This document shows positions 48,470-54,850 of a stretch of 54,850 nt of DNA, piece after piece. The notes beneath the pieces were generated by a model, which worked only from the letters and a program-made list of their open reading frames with translations, did no database searches and was not told the DNA's origin. This stretch comes from Oscillospiraceae bacterium. Its GTDB lineage: Bacteria > Bacillota > Clostridia > Oscillospirales > CAG-272. How positions within the stretch are numbered: the stretch's first letter is position 1; every line of letters begins with the position of its first letter. The stretch lies in assembly GCA_015064415.1 (NCBI GenBank), contig SVSG01000012.1:1-54850 (forward strand), given 5' to 3'. The position numbers and the translations under genes are program-made.

Positions 48470-49801
48470 TTAAGCATTTTTTTGTGCGGCGCGCTCTTTG
48501 GAAAGAATGTAAACGTCCAATTCACGCAACCATTCCGACAGGTAAGTGACCTTGCCCTCGGTAAAATAGTAATAGAAATAGCGGCGCATTGCGGGGCTGA
48601 GCGAGAACCACACCTTCATGTGGTAAGGCAGGGTCTTCGGATCCATGGTATTGGGATCAAACTCCGGCGGGTAGGTGAAATCACGGCTGCCGTCGCCATC
48701 GATCTCGGTATTATCCTTGCTGTAGAAGGGGCCCTTGAGCATCAGGATCTCAAAAATGATCTTGTTGATCGGGAAGTATTCCTCGCGCACACTGCGCAGA
48801 ATGCGTTTGAGCTGATCGCCCGTATAGATGCGCTCGGTATACTCCTTGTGGCACACGGTGCAGGCGTAATCCTCTACCTGGAAGCTGCCCGCATCGATGA
48901 TGTGCACGTCGCAGTTTTTGGCCACCAGAATGTTATCCAGCTTCATGTCACCAACCAGAATATCCCGCTCGTGCAGATAGTGCACGTTGCGCAGGAAATT
49001 GCGCACGATGAGGAAGCGGTCGATGAGGCGGAACTCGGAAAAGCCGTCGTCGCGCAGCTCGTCCACCGATTGCATGGCGGAAAGCTCCTTCATCAGATAG
49101 CCGACGAACTGATTGCGGTAGTACAGAATATCCAGCGGCCAGGAAATGAAGGGGTTATCACAGCCCATTTCCGCCATGGCCTGCAGCTTTTTAAAGTTTA
49201 CGTAAGAGATGTGCTTTTTGAAATACAGCTTGCAGAAAAGACCGTTATAGGTGCGATAGCACACGCCCTCGCCGCCCGAATATTCCTTCGATTTATCCAG
49301 CTTCAAATAGCCGTAGCGGGGCGAATACACGTAGGTCAGCTCCTTGATATCAAAGGCGTTGACGTATACGTCCTTTTCCAGATAAAAGGCCTTGCCGTTC
49401 TCATCCACGCCATGCGGGAAGGGGGCAAGCGCGCCCTCGTGGAAGCGCAGGAACTGCACTCCATCGCCCAGCGGCGCGAAGTTGTCGACCAGCTTTTGCT
49501 GCTGTGTCACGATCACCAGCTTTTCTGCGGCCATGGGCGTGAGCGCATCATAGCGGAATCCGTCGCCCGTATCGACCTGCAGCGTGTTGCCAAGCGCCGT
49601 GAACAGCTTGACGAAGTTTTCCAGCGCCAGCGCGTCGGACTCGCGTCCCAGATTGCGGTAATCCGCCACGCGCGCATGGATGGCGGTATCCAGAAGGAAG
49701 CAAAGCTCGGGCTCGCGCGCAAGCAGCTCCTCCACCATCAGATATGCATCTTCCTCCAAGAGAAAGGAGTCATCCATATAATAATATGCTTTTACTGACA
49801 T
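48470..49801 (-). CDS. Protein kinase-like protein (atypical, DAG instead of DFG)
   Basis: A 443-residue cytosolic protein. Residues about 170-400 form a kinase fold: a Gly-rich-like GGEGVCYRTY, Lys in LFCKLYFKK, a hinge after GYLMKEL, the catalytic loop HERDILVGDMKLDNILV with Asp285 and Asn290, and the metal-binding IIDAGSF (about Asp302), where DFG is replaced by DAG. The first about 165 residues are a separate alpha/beta domain of unknown fold. The C-terminal Zn-ribbon usual for TerY-P kinases is absent; only CTVCHKEY is seen in the activation segment. It overlaps the PP2C gene by 10 bases. Active kinase is likely because all key residues except Phe are present. Confidence 0.8.
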   Translation of the reverse strand: MSVKAYYYMDDSFLLEEDAYLMVEELLAREPELCFLLDTAIHARVADYRNLGRESDALALENFVKLFTALGNTLQVDTGDGFRYDALTPMAAEKLVIVTQQQKLVDNFAPLGDGVQFLRFHEGALAPFPHGVDENGKAFYLEKDVYVNAFDIKELTYVYSPRYGYLKLDKSKEYSGGEGVCYRTYNGLFCKLYFKKHISYVNFKKLQAMAEMGCDNPFISWPLDILYYRNQFVGYLMKELSAMQSVDELRDDGFSEFRLIDRFLIVRNFLRNVHYLHERDILVGDMKLDNILVAKNCDVHIIDAGSFQVEDYACTVCHKEYTERIYTGDQLKRILRSVREEYFPINKIIFEILMLKGPFYSKDNTEIDGDGSRDFTYPPEFDPNTMDPKTLPYHMKVWFSLSPAMRRYFYYYFTEGKVTYLSEWLRELDVYILSKERAAQKNA

Positions 49802-50745
49802 GATTCACCTCTCAGGAAAGAAAGATCGATGGGAGCGCCCGCGGGGGCGCCGGGATCCAGAAGGTAAGCGTAGCTGCTGACACGCTTGATCTGTCCCTCG
49901 CCCGTGATACCGGCAAACAGCTCCTCGCTGTACTCCGGCGACAGTGTGGTGTTATCCACGCTCTCCAGATACAGCAGATTCAAGCTCAGATCGTCGTAGC
50001 TCTGGCGCGCCACCGTGCGGGAAAGAAAGCGTTGCAGATTGGCGCGGTATTGCTCCACGGGCACGCCCGCGAAATTATCAAACAGCTTTTGCGTGTTGGG
50101 ATGCATGCCGCCCGCAGGGGTATACAGCACCTCCTCGGGGCCGTCCGACATCATCAGAATGCCCTCCAGCTGCGGACACTCGCCGTGCACAAGGCGCAAA
50201 TGATCCTTGGCGTTATGGTCCGTCACGAAGAAGGTGATGTTGGGGCCTCCGCCGTTTTCGGGGTGCGAGAGCACCTCCACGCGACGGGTAAGGCCGCGCT
50301 GGTAAAGCGCCGCCATCACGCCGTCACCCACGTGACCTGCGATGTAGCGCCCCGCCTTGATCGCGGCAAACTGCAGCGTACAGCCAAAATCGGGCAGTGC
50401 GCGTTCTGGCGTGACCTGCGTGCGCAGGGCGTCCAGCACGGTGTCCAGGATCTCTAAGCGCAGGTGCAAGAGCAGCGTTGCCGCCTTGGGGTCACCGCCC
50501 TCGATCTTCTCCATTTTGGCATAAAAATCATCGAATTTTTTCACAAGCAGCTCCGTCACCGCGCGGGTGGAATACTCCGATCCGATCTGCGAGAACTTGC
50601 GGCTGCCGCCGCCGTCGGAAAGCGCGATGGCATACACACCGTCAGCGAATGCCGAGGCCACGTTGTCCTGGCAAACCACGTTTGCCGTAATATGGTCCTT
50701 GCCTTGTACGGCCACGCCGCACTGCTTCCATTTTTGTAAAATCAC
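49792..50745 (-). CDS. PP2C family serine/threonine phosphatase
   Basis: A 317-residue metal-dependent phosphatase. Conserved acidic motifs: CQDNVASA near residue 25, AIALSDGGGSRKFSQIGS (first metal Asp), YIAGHVGDGVMAAL, MMSDGPEEVL, and SYDDLSLNLLYL (last metal Asp). The architecture is a plain catalytic domain without membrane anchor (PP2C_2 type). The start is placed at the GTG at 50745, which forms a GTGA overlap with the stop of the preceding vWA gene and has GGGTGG 8 bases upstream; a GTG at 50757 is less likely. It is expected to reverse the phosphorylation made by the kinase encoded next. Confidence 0.87.
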   Translation of the reverse strand: MILQKWKQCGVAVQGKDHITANVVCQDNVASAFADGVYAIALSDGGGSRKFSQIGSEYSTRAVTELLVKKFDDFYAKMEKIEGGDPKAATLLLHLRLEILDTVLDALRTQVTPERALPDFGCTLQFAAIKAGRYIAGHVGDGVMAALYQRGLTRRVEVLSHPENGGGPNITFFVTDHNAKDHLRLVHGECPQLEGILMMSDGPEEVLYTPAGGMHPNTQKLFDNFAGVPVEQYRANLQRFLSRTVARQSYDDLSLNLLYLESVDNTTLSPEYSEELFAGITGEGQIKRVSSYAYLLDPGAPAGAPIDLSFLRGESCQ

Positions 50746-51347
50746 AGCACAGCCCACCCTTCAAAGTCATTTTTGCGGAATTTCAAGCCGCCCTCCGCGC
50801 CCTCGGCGCGGCGATCAAGCATCCCCTCAAAGAAGGTAAAGAACTGATCGATCTGCCCCTCCTTGATGGTGATCATGTGCTTGACGCGGTCAAGCGACTG
50901 CATCCGCTCGGTATACAGCTTTCCGGAAAGCTTGAAGGGCAAATACATCAGTCGCCCGGACTGCTCCATCTCCTCCAGCTGTGCCACCACGGCAGAGGGC
51001 TCGTCAAAGGTGAACCCGTCCGACAGGATCACGATCCACGGGCGGAACACCTCCTCACCTGCGCTCTCCAGCTCGGAAACGCGCGAAAGCAAGCGATCGG
51101 CCGCCACCTGCGTGGCACGCCTCAGAAGTGGCATGCGGCCCGCGCGGACGGGCCTGATCTCGGCATCCGCAAAGCTCTTCACCACGTCGGGTGCAAAGGC
51201 GTCAAAGGTCAACAGCTCCCATTCCAGGAACGGATATTGCGCCCCCGAGGCGGCCAGACGGCGGAAGCCGTTCATCAGCGCGGCCAGCTTTTCCTTGGAG
51301 ACCGACGCGCTGTTATCCAGCACAAAGCTTACCAACTGTTTGCTCAT
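50742..51347 (-). CDS. Second von Willebrand factor A domain protein
   Basis: A 201-residue cytosolic vWA protein different from the TerY-like one. It starts almost directly with the metal site: Asp11-x-Ser13-x-Ser15 in FVLDNSASVS; the later Asp is in IVILSDGFTFD. A Thr in the middle MIDAS position (RRATQVAADRLL) is plausible. The last about 40 residues (GQIDQFFTFFEGMLDRRAEG, KFRKNDFEGWAVL) are amphipathic. It follows the 600-residue membrane protein by 2 bases and overlaps the PP2C start. It may form a complex with the membrane protein or be the second target of the kinase/phosphatase pair. Confidence 0.82.
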   Translation of the reverse strand: MSKQLVSFVLDNSASVSKEKLAALMNGFRRLAASGAQYPFLEWELLTFDAFAPDVVKSFADAEIRPVRAGRMPLLRRATQVAADRLLSRVSELESAGEEVFRPWIVILSDGFTFDEPSAVVAQLEEMEQSGRLMYLPFKLSGKLYTERMQSLDRVKHMITIKEGQIDQFFTFFEGMLDRRAEGAEGGLKFRKNDFEGWAVL

Positions 51348-51349
51348 AC

Positions 51350-53152
51350 TCAGTCTCCTTTCTCACAGAATGCGCGCACGCGGTCCAGCGCCTGGCGCGT
51401 GCTTTCGGTACGGTACATCAAGGGCCGCAGGTGTACGCGGTCCTTTTCCAGCAGGTGGCAAAGCAGCTGCCGGCCAAACTCTGCCATTTCCTCTTTGTTT
51501 GCGGCGCCGGCGCACGGAAGTGCCGCGGGAACGCTTACAAACTCCTGCAGAACGGTGGCACGGACTGCCTCATCCGCATGGCACAGCATCCAACCGCCCA
51601 CCAGCATACGAAGCGCGGCGATCTCACCAAAGCTGAGGGTGAAGCGGTACTCGCCAAGAACGGCGGCAAGGCGCTCGGGAGACCAGATCGCGGCATCCGC
51701 CGGGGGATTGACGATATATTGGAGCAACACGCGCGTGGCAGAGTCGCAAAGCGGCTTCCACGTGCGCGCAACGCGCGTATAGAGGATGCCCAGCTCGCGG
51801 CGCGCATCCATATACGCCTCGTTTCTCACGATCTCCACGATCCGCGCTTCCTCCTCTTCGCCAAGGTCCAGCTCGGTACGGCGATCGTACAGCATCAGTG
51901 CAATGTTCTCAAAAATACTGCCCGTATTGCCCACGGCATACTCGTTGCCAAGGATCAGGGCAAAGGCCTGCGTTTGCTTGGCCGCCTCGTTCAGCTCGCC
52001 ACCGCCCACGCGGGATTTTTCCGCCTTCAGTGCCTCGTCCAGCACGTCGGCGTGTGCGGCGTCCATCTGAGAAAGCAACAGATAAGACATTTTTACGCGG
52101 TTTGCGGCAAGCAGATCGGCAAGAATAACGGTCAGCTGGCGGTTGTTGTAAGCCGCCACCATGCCGGGCGCAAACGCCCATTCCCAGTTTTCGGGGATCA
52201 TGACCTCTCGCACCATCACGGTGGGGATCTGCCGGTTCTCGTACAATACGCTTGCCAGCGCGGAACGGTCCTTGAATACAGCCGCCGCACGCATAAAGCG
52301 CGTCAGCGTTTCGCTGTTGACCTTGACGCCGATGCCGTGCAGCAGCGTCATGATGTTGCCCAGTGCCACAGCGCCCGCCACGGCCCCCGACTCCACCTGC
52401 TGAATGACCATGCCGGCCACCTGCGTGCCGTAGGAGCTCTTGATATCGGTCAAAAGATCGTCCACGGTGACGTCGTCAAAGTCGCGCAACGGCACGACCT
52501 TCAGCTCCGGCTGCTCCTCGTTTTGCAGGAAAAGCGCCAGCGCATTGTCAAAATCATGCTCGATCTGCAAAGAGAAGCGGTCGATCTCCTCCATGTACTC
52601 CTGCACCATCTTGCCGATGGGGGCAAAAAGGTCGGAAAGGAACTGCGCAGAGATCGGATGGGTCAGATTTTTGTTGAAGGAGCTCAGCGTGCCGCTCAGC
52701 TGACCATGCAGCTCCTTGACACGCTTGCGGCAGACCTCCATGTTGTAAAGCGTTTGCTCCTTGTTGCTCAGAAGGTCGGCCACCTGCACGTAGTAGGCGT
52801 CGAAAATACGAATATCGCGCACGTATTTGCGGCGGGAAAGCGAGAAGTAGACCACGCCGCCGTTCACGGCAGCGAGCAACAGCATCGGGACCGCATAAAT
52901 GCGCAAAACGGGGTTGAACAGCACGACCAGCGTCAACACCAGAAGGATCGCAGCCAGCGCCCCCGCCACCACCGCAACGGGAATGTCGCGCGTAATGTAG
53001 AACAGATAATTCTTTTCGCGGTAATTGGCCAATTTGATCTGCTTGCGGCAAAGCAGGCGGTACTCCGCGCGCAACGCGAAGAACAGCACCGCGCCGCCGG
53101 CAAGCGTCAGTGCGATGAGCAAAAACGGCATCATAAATTCAAAGCTTGTCAT
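51350..53152 (-). CDS. Membrane protein with large cytosolic domain, unknown family
   Basis: A 600-residue protein with three N-terminal hydrophobic segments (about 5-27, 57-78 and 84-105) followed by about 490 residues that are mostly helical and probably cytosolic. This domain includes a coiled-coil-like stretch (about 130-210, NKEQTLYNMEVCRKRVKELHGQL), a Gly/Ala-rich stretch (GAVAGAVALGNIMTLLHGIG) and a charged C-terminus. No domain recognised and no enzyme motif seen. It overlaps the upstream surface-domain gene by 4 bases (ATGA), and the second vWA gene follows at once. It is placed to link an extracellular sensor to the cytosolic vWA/kinase/phosphatase proteins. Confidence 0.8.
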   Translation of the reverse strand: MTSFEFMMPFLLIALTLAGGAVLFFALRAEYRLLCRKQIKLANYREKNYLFYITRDIPVAVVAGALAAILLVLTLVVLFNPVLRIYAVPMLLLAAVNGGVVYFSLSRRKYVRDIRIFDAYYVQVADLLSNKEQTLYNMEVCRKRVKELHGQLSGTLSSFNKNLTHPISAQFLSDLFAPIGKMVQEYMEEIDRFSLQIEHDFDNALALFLQNEEQPELKVVPLRDFDDVTVDDLLTDIKSSYGTQVAGMVIQQVESGAVAGAVALGNIMTLLHGIGVKVNSETLTRFMRAAAVFKDRSALASVLYENRQIPTVMVREVMIPENWEWAFAPGMVAAYNNRQLTVILADLLAANRVKMSYLLLSQMDAAHADVLDEALKAEKSRVGGGELNEAAKQTQAFALILGNEYAVGNTGSIFENIALMLYDRRTELDLGEEEEARIVEIVRNEAYMDARRELGILYTRVARTWKPLCDSATRVLLQYIVNPPADAAIWSPERLAAVLGEYRFTLSFGEIAALRMLVGGWMLCHADEAVRATVLQEFVSVPAALPCAGAANKEEMAEFGRQLLCHLLEKDRVHLRPLMYRTESTRQALDRVRAFCEKGD

Positions 53153-54339
53153 ACGATCCTCCTTCTTTGCAGGAAGAAGAAGACCGCCGCCGCGATCAAC
53201 AGCACTGCAACAATGATAAAGAATATGACGTAAGTATTGTGGGGATTGTCAAATCGCAGCGTCAGCGTGGTGTACGTGGTGCCCTCGTCCGCCTCGGACA
53301 CGCGCAAGAGGAAGGCGTTTTCGACCACGTTGCCGTTCGCGTCCTTCACTACGAACTCGTGCTCGCCGCTCTTTTCCAAGCGGTAGTCGCCTTCGATCTT
53401 TTCACCGTCGACGTAAAAATCCGCATCCCAAACGGAAAGACGAAGCGACACGGGCTCGTCAACCGTGGTTTTCGGCAGAACCACAACAACCTGCAGATTC
53501 AGAGTCTGTGCATCAGGCAAAGCGCCCATTGCGGTGATCGGCGTGCCGTTCAGCGCAGCCGTCAGCGTGTGCTGACCAACAGCGGTCACGCGGTGTACGC
53601 CGGGGCCCAGATTCTTGTCGCCGTCCAGAATAACGTCGGGCTGCTCGGGGAACTCGCCGACGGTAAGCTCCAGCGTGTGCAGGCCGCTTTCGGTGTCGTA
53701 CACCTTTTGCGCCGTGCAGGCACTGACGTAGAACGTGAGACTGTATACCTGATTGTTGCTGACCATCTTCAGCGTGTGGCGGCCCATCTGTGTGATCGTG
53801 GTGCCGGACTGGAAGTTTTTGTCATAGCTCGCCATGCCCTCGTCCAGCGCCATGCTGTCCACGTTGAGGCACTCGACCACGGGATAATAGGTGCAGATCA
53901 GATCCTGGAATTTGGCAAGATCGTTGTCAAAGCCGACCGTGGTCTCGCCCAGCTTGATCACGGGGAGCACGATCAGAGTGCCAAGCCAGTACTCGCCCGT
54001 CTCCTTGTGGATCACGGTGATGTCGTACTTGCCCGCCTTTTCCAGATGGATGCTGACACCCTCCTGCAGCACGCCGTTCACCTTAAGATTTGCCTCGTCC
54101 GCCTGCCAGGTAACGGTGGCGGCACGTTGCAGATAGGTCTTGGGCTGGCTGGACGCCCCTGCGGCCGCCAGTGAGACCAGTACGCTTTCCGGTACGTCGT
54201 TTTCATCCACGGGGTCATAGCGGTAGCTGACCGTCGCCCACATGGTGCTCTCCTGCGCCGGTGCCGCAGCCGCAGGAAGGATCGCCGCAAGCGACAGCAG
54301 TACGCAAAGCGACATCCAAAGGCAGATGATTTTTTTCAT
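53149..54339 (-). CDS. Secreted single-pass membrane protein with beta-sandwich ectodomain
   Basis: A 396-residue protein, first gene of the operon. Signal peptide (KKIICLWMSLCVLLSLAAIL, cleavage near AAAAP), then about 330 residues that look like several Ig/beta-sandwich modules, each containing a K.G.Y/H-type strand (EKAGKYDITVI, MGRHTLKMV, VGQHTLTAAL, KSGEHEFVVKD). A C-terminal transmembrane helix (about 368-390, YVIFFIIVAVLLIAAAVFFF) ends in QRRRIV inside the cell. It would sit in the cytoplasmic membrane with its body outside and could be the sensor or a wall-binding anchor of the operon. GGGGGA precedes the ATG. Ligand unknown. Confidence 0.82.
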   Translation of the reverse strand: MKKIICLWMSLCVLLSLAAILPAAAAPAQESTMWATVSYRYDPVDENDVPESVLVSLAAAGASSQPKTYLQRAATVTWQADEANLKVNGVLQEGVSIHLEKAGKYDITVIHKETGEYWLGTLIVLPVIKLGETTVGFDNDLAKFQDLICTYYPVVECLNVDSMALDEGMASYDKNFQSGTTITQMGRHTLKMVSNNQVYSLTFYVSACTAQKVYDTESGLHTLELTVGEFPEQPDVILDGDKNLGPGVHRVTAVGQHTLTAALNGTPITAMGALPDAQTLNLQVVVVLPKTTVDEPVSLRLSVWDADFYVDGEKIEGDYRLEKSGEHEFVVKDANGNVVENAFLLRVSEADEGTTYTTLTLRFDNPHNTYVIFFIIVAVLLIAAAVFFFLQRRRIV

Positions 54340-54407
54340 ATTGTCCCCCTGTTCCAATTGTTTTGGGATTGCCAAATTGCACAAACACAAACGCATGTGT
54401 TTTTAAT

Positions 54408-54436
54408 ATTTTATCATATTTTTTAAAATAGGTCAA
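54408..54436 (-). promoter_or_regulatory. Promoter of the six-gene signalling operon
   Basis: TTGACC (54431-54436), 17-base spacer ending TGA, TAAAAT (54408-54413) on the minus strand; predicted start about 60 bases before the first ATG. From 54437 to 54602 I see no gene; there are only A/T-runs near 54558-54600. Confidence 0.75.
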
Positions 54437-54602
54437 TTCTATTCATGAAAATTTAATGAAAAACGAACGCTTTTCACGATTCGTTCACATTTGGAAACTA
54501 TTTATAAGATCCCTGAAAGCGCACGCGCCAACCGTTCCCGCGCCCCCAATCGCGCGCTAAAAAACTTTTTTCAAAAAAAGTGATTTTTTTCAAAAAAAGG
54601 GC

Positions 54603-54631
54603 TTGACAATTAGAGAAAGTTTTGGTATACT
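54603..54631 (+). promoter_or_regulatory. Promoter of tRNA-Pro
   Basis: TTGACA (54603-54608), 17-base spacer, TATACT (54626-54631). Confidence 0.85.
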
Positions 54632-54649
54632 ATATAGGTCGCAAGACAT

Positions 54650-54725
54650 CTGGGTGTGGCGCAGCTGGTAGCGCGCTACCTTGGGGTGGTAGAGGCCGCA
54701 AGTTCAAGTCTTGTCACTCAGACCA
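54650..54725 (+). tRNA. tRNA-Pro(GGG)
   Basis: A 76-base cloverleaf with encoded CCA. Acceptor CTGGGTG pairs with CACTCAG (one G-U), D arm GCGC-loop-GCGC, anticodon arm CTACC-TTGGGGT-GGTAG giving anticodon GGG, T arm GCAAG-TTCAAGT-CTTGT. It reads CCC and CCU proline codons. Confidence 0.93.
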
Positions 54726-54730
54726 AGAAA

Positions 54731-54758
54731 ACGAGTAGATTATTTCTGCTCGTTTTTC
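54731..54758 (+). terminator. Terminator after tRNA-Pro
   Basis: Stem ACGAGTAGA / TCTGCTCGT (one G-U) followed by TTTTTC. Confidence 0.8.
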
Positions 54759-54850
54759 TTTATTTTACAAGGGTTTTTGGCACTTTTTCAGTGTCCGAAA
54801 ATCTTTTTTTTCTTGCCTCCGGATTTGCCTCATTTTGGCTCGATTTTGGG

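Noticed and set aside
47912-49798. 628-residue plus-strand open frame
   Set aside because: Antisense to the kinase and TerY-like genes, both with clear motifs.
51191-53233. 680-residue plus-strand open frame
   Set aside because: Antisense to the vWA and 600-residue membrane protein genes that are coupled by overlaps; composition His/Gln/Arg-rich, no motif.
54540-54600. Repeated TTTTTTC-AAAAAAAG motifs as a terminator or repeat element
   Set aside because: A/T-run slippage-type sequence with imperfect pairing and no gene ending there; nothing functional can be supported.

Overview
The window (54,850 bases) looks like chromosome from an uncultured, spore-forming gut-type Clostridia bacterium (Oscillospirales/Christensenellales-like; inferred). 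The grounds are: consensus sigma-A promoters (TTGACA-17-TATAAT), AGGAGG ribosome binding sites, rho-independent terminators, a spoIIR gene behind a near-perfect sigma-F promoter, Firmicutes-type riboswitches (manganese, THF, preQ1-I), DUF4838 and GH20 glycan enzymes, and secreted proteins with Cys-rich repeats plus a Gly-rich C-terminal membrane anchor. There are no insertion sequences, CRISPR arrays or rRNA; one tRNA-Pro(GGG) lies at the right end.

Layout. 1-1,550: a hairpin-rich noncoding stretch, then a DUF6273 protein. 1,570-12,150 (minus): a seven-gene surface-protein operon behind a membrane-bound LuxR-type regulator; helically phased ATCACCCG/CGGGTGAT repeats lie before the operon. 12,256-20,788 (minus): two Gfo/Idh/MocA oxidoreductases, a frameshifted large enzyme-like gene, a sugar epimerase-like protein, a DapA-type aldolase/lyase, a TetR regulator and an ABC exporter. 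20,997-24,618: LysR regulator (plus), NiaR-like regulator (minus), DUF4838 protein (plus). 24,669-28,300 (plus): manganese riboswitch, P-type ATPase and MntP, a manganese-export operon. 28,311-30,874 (plus): a long structured RNA with mutually exclusive pairings, a lipoprotein with a clan-CD-like His/Cys pair, and a small membrane protein. 30,912-33,607 (minus): THF riboswitch, folT and folC, then preQ1 riboswitch and queT. 33,626-36,663: esterase, ribosome hibernation factor, membrane protein, HD-domain protein. 36,703-40,144 (plus): hisS, DJ-1/PfpI, 5-formyl-THF cyclo-ligase, CPBP protease. 40,151-47,574 (minus): GH20 hexosaminidase, spoIIR, two tandem DUF4838 proteins, galE. 47,765-54,436 (minus): a six-gene signalling operon of vWA, protein kinase, PP2C phosphatase, second vWA and two membrane proteins. 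54,603-54,758: tRNA-Pro.

The two most interesting loci are the six-gene operon at 47,765-54,339, which resembles a membrane-tethered version of the TerY-P triad (vWA + PP2C + kinase) without any visible Ter genes, and the structured RNA at 28,346-28,568, whose domains can refold through a long alternative helix. The surface operon with its phased operator array is a third candidate system. All functions are inferred from motifs read by eye; no database search was run.
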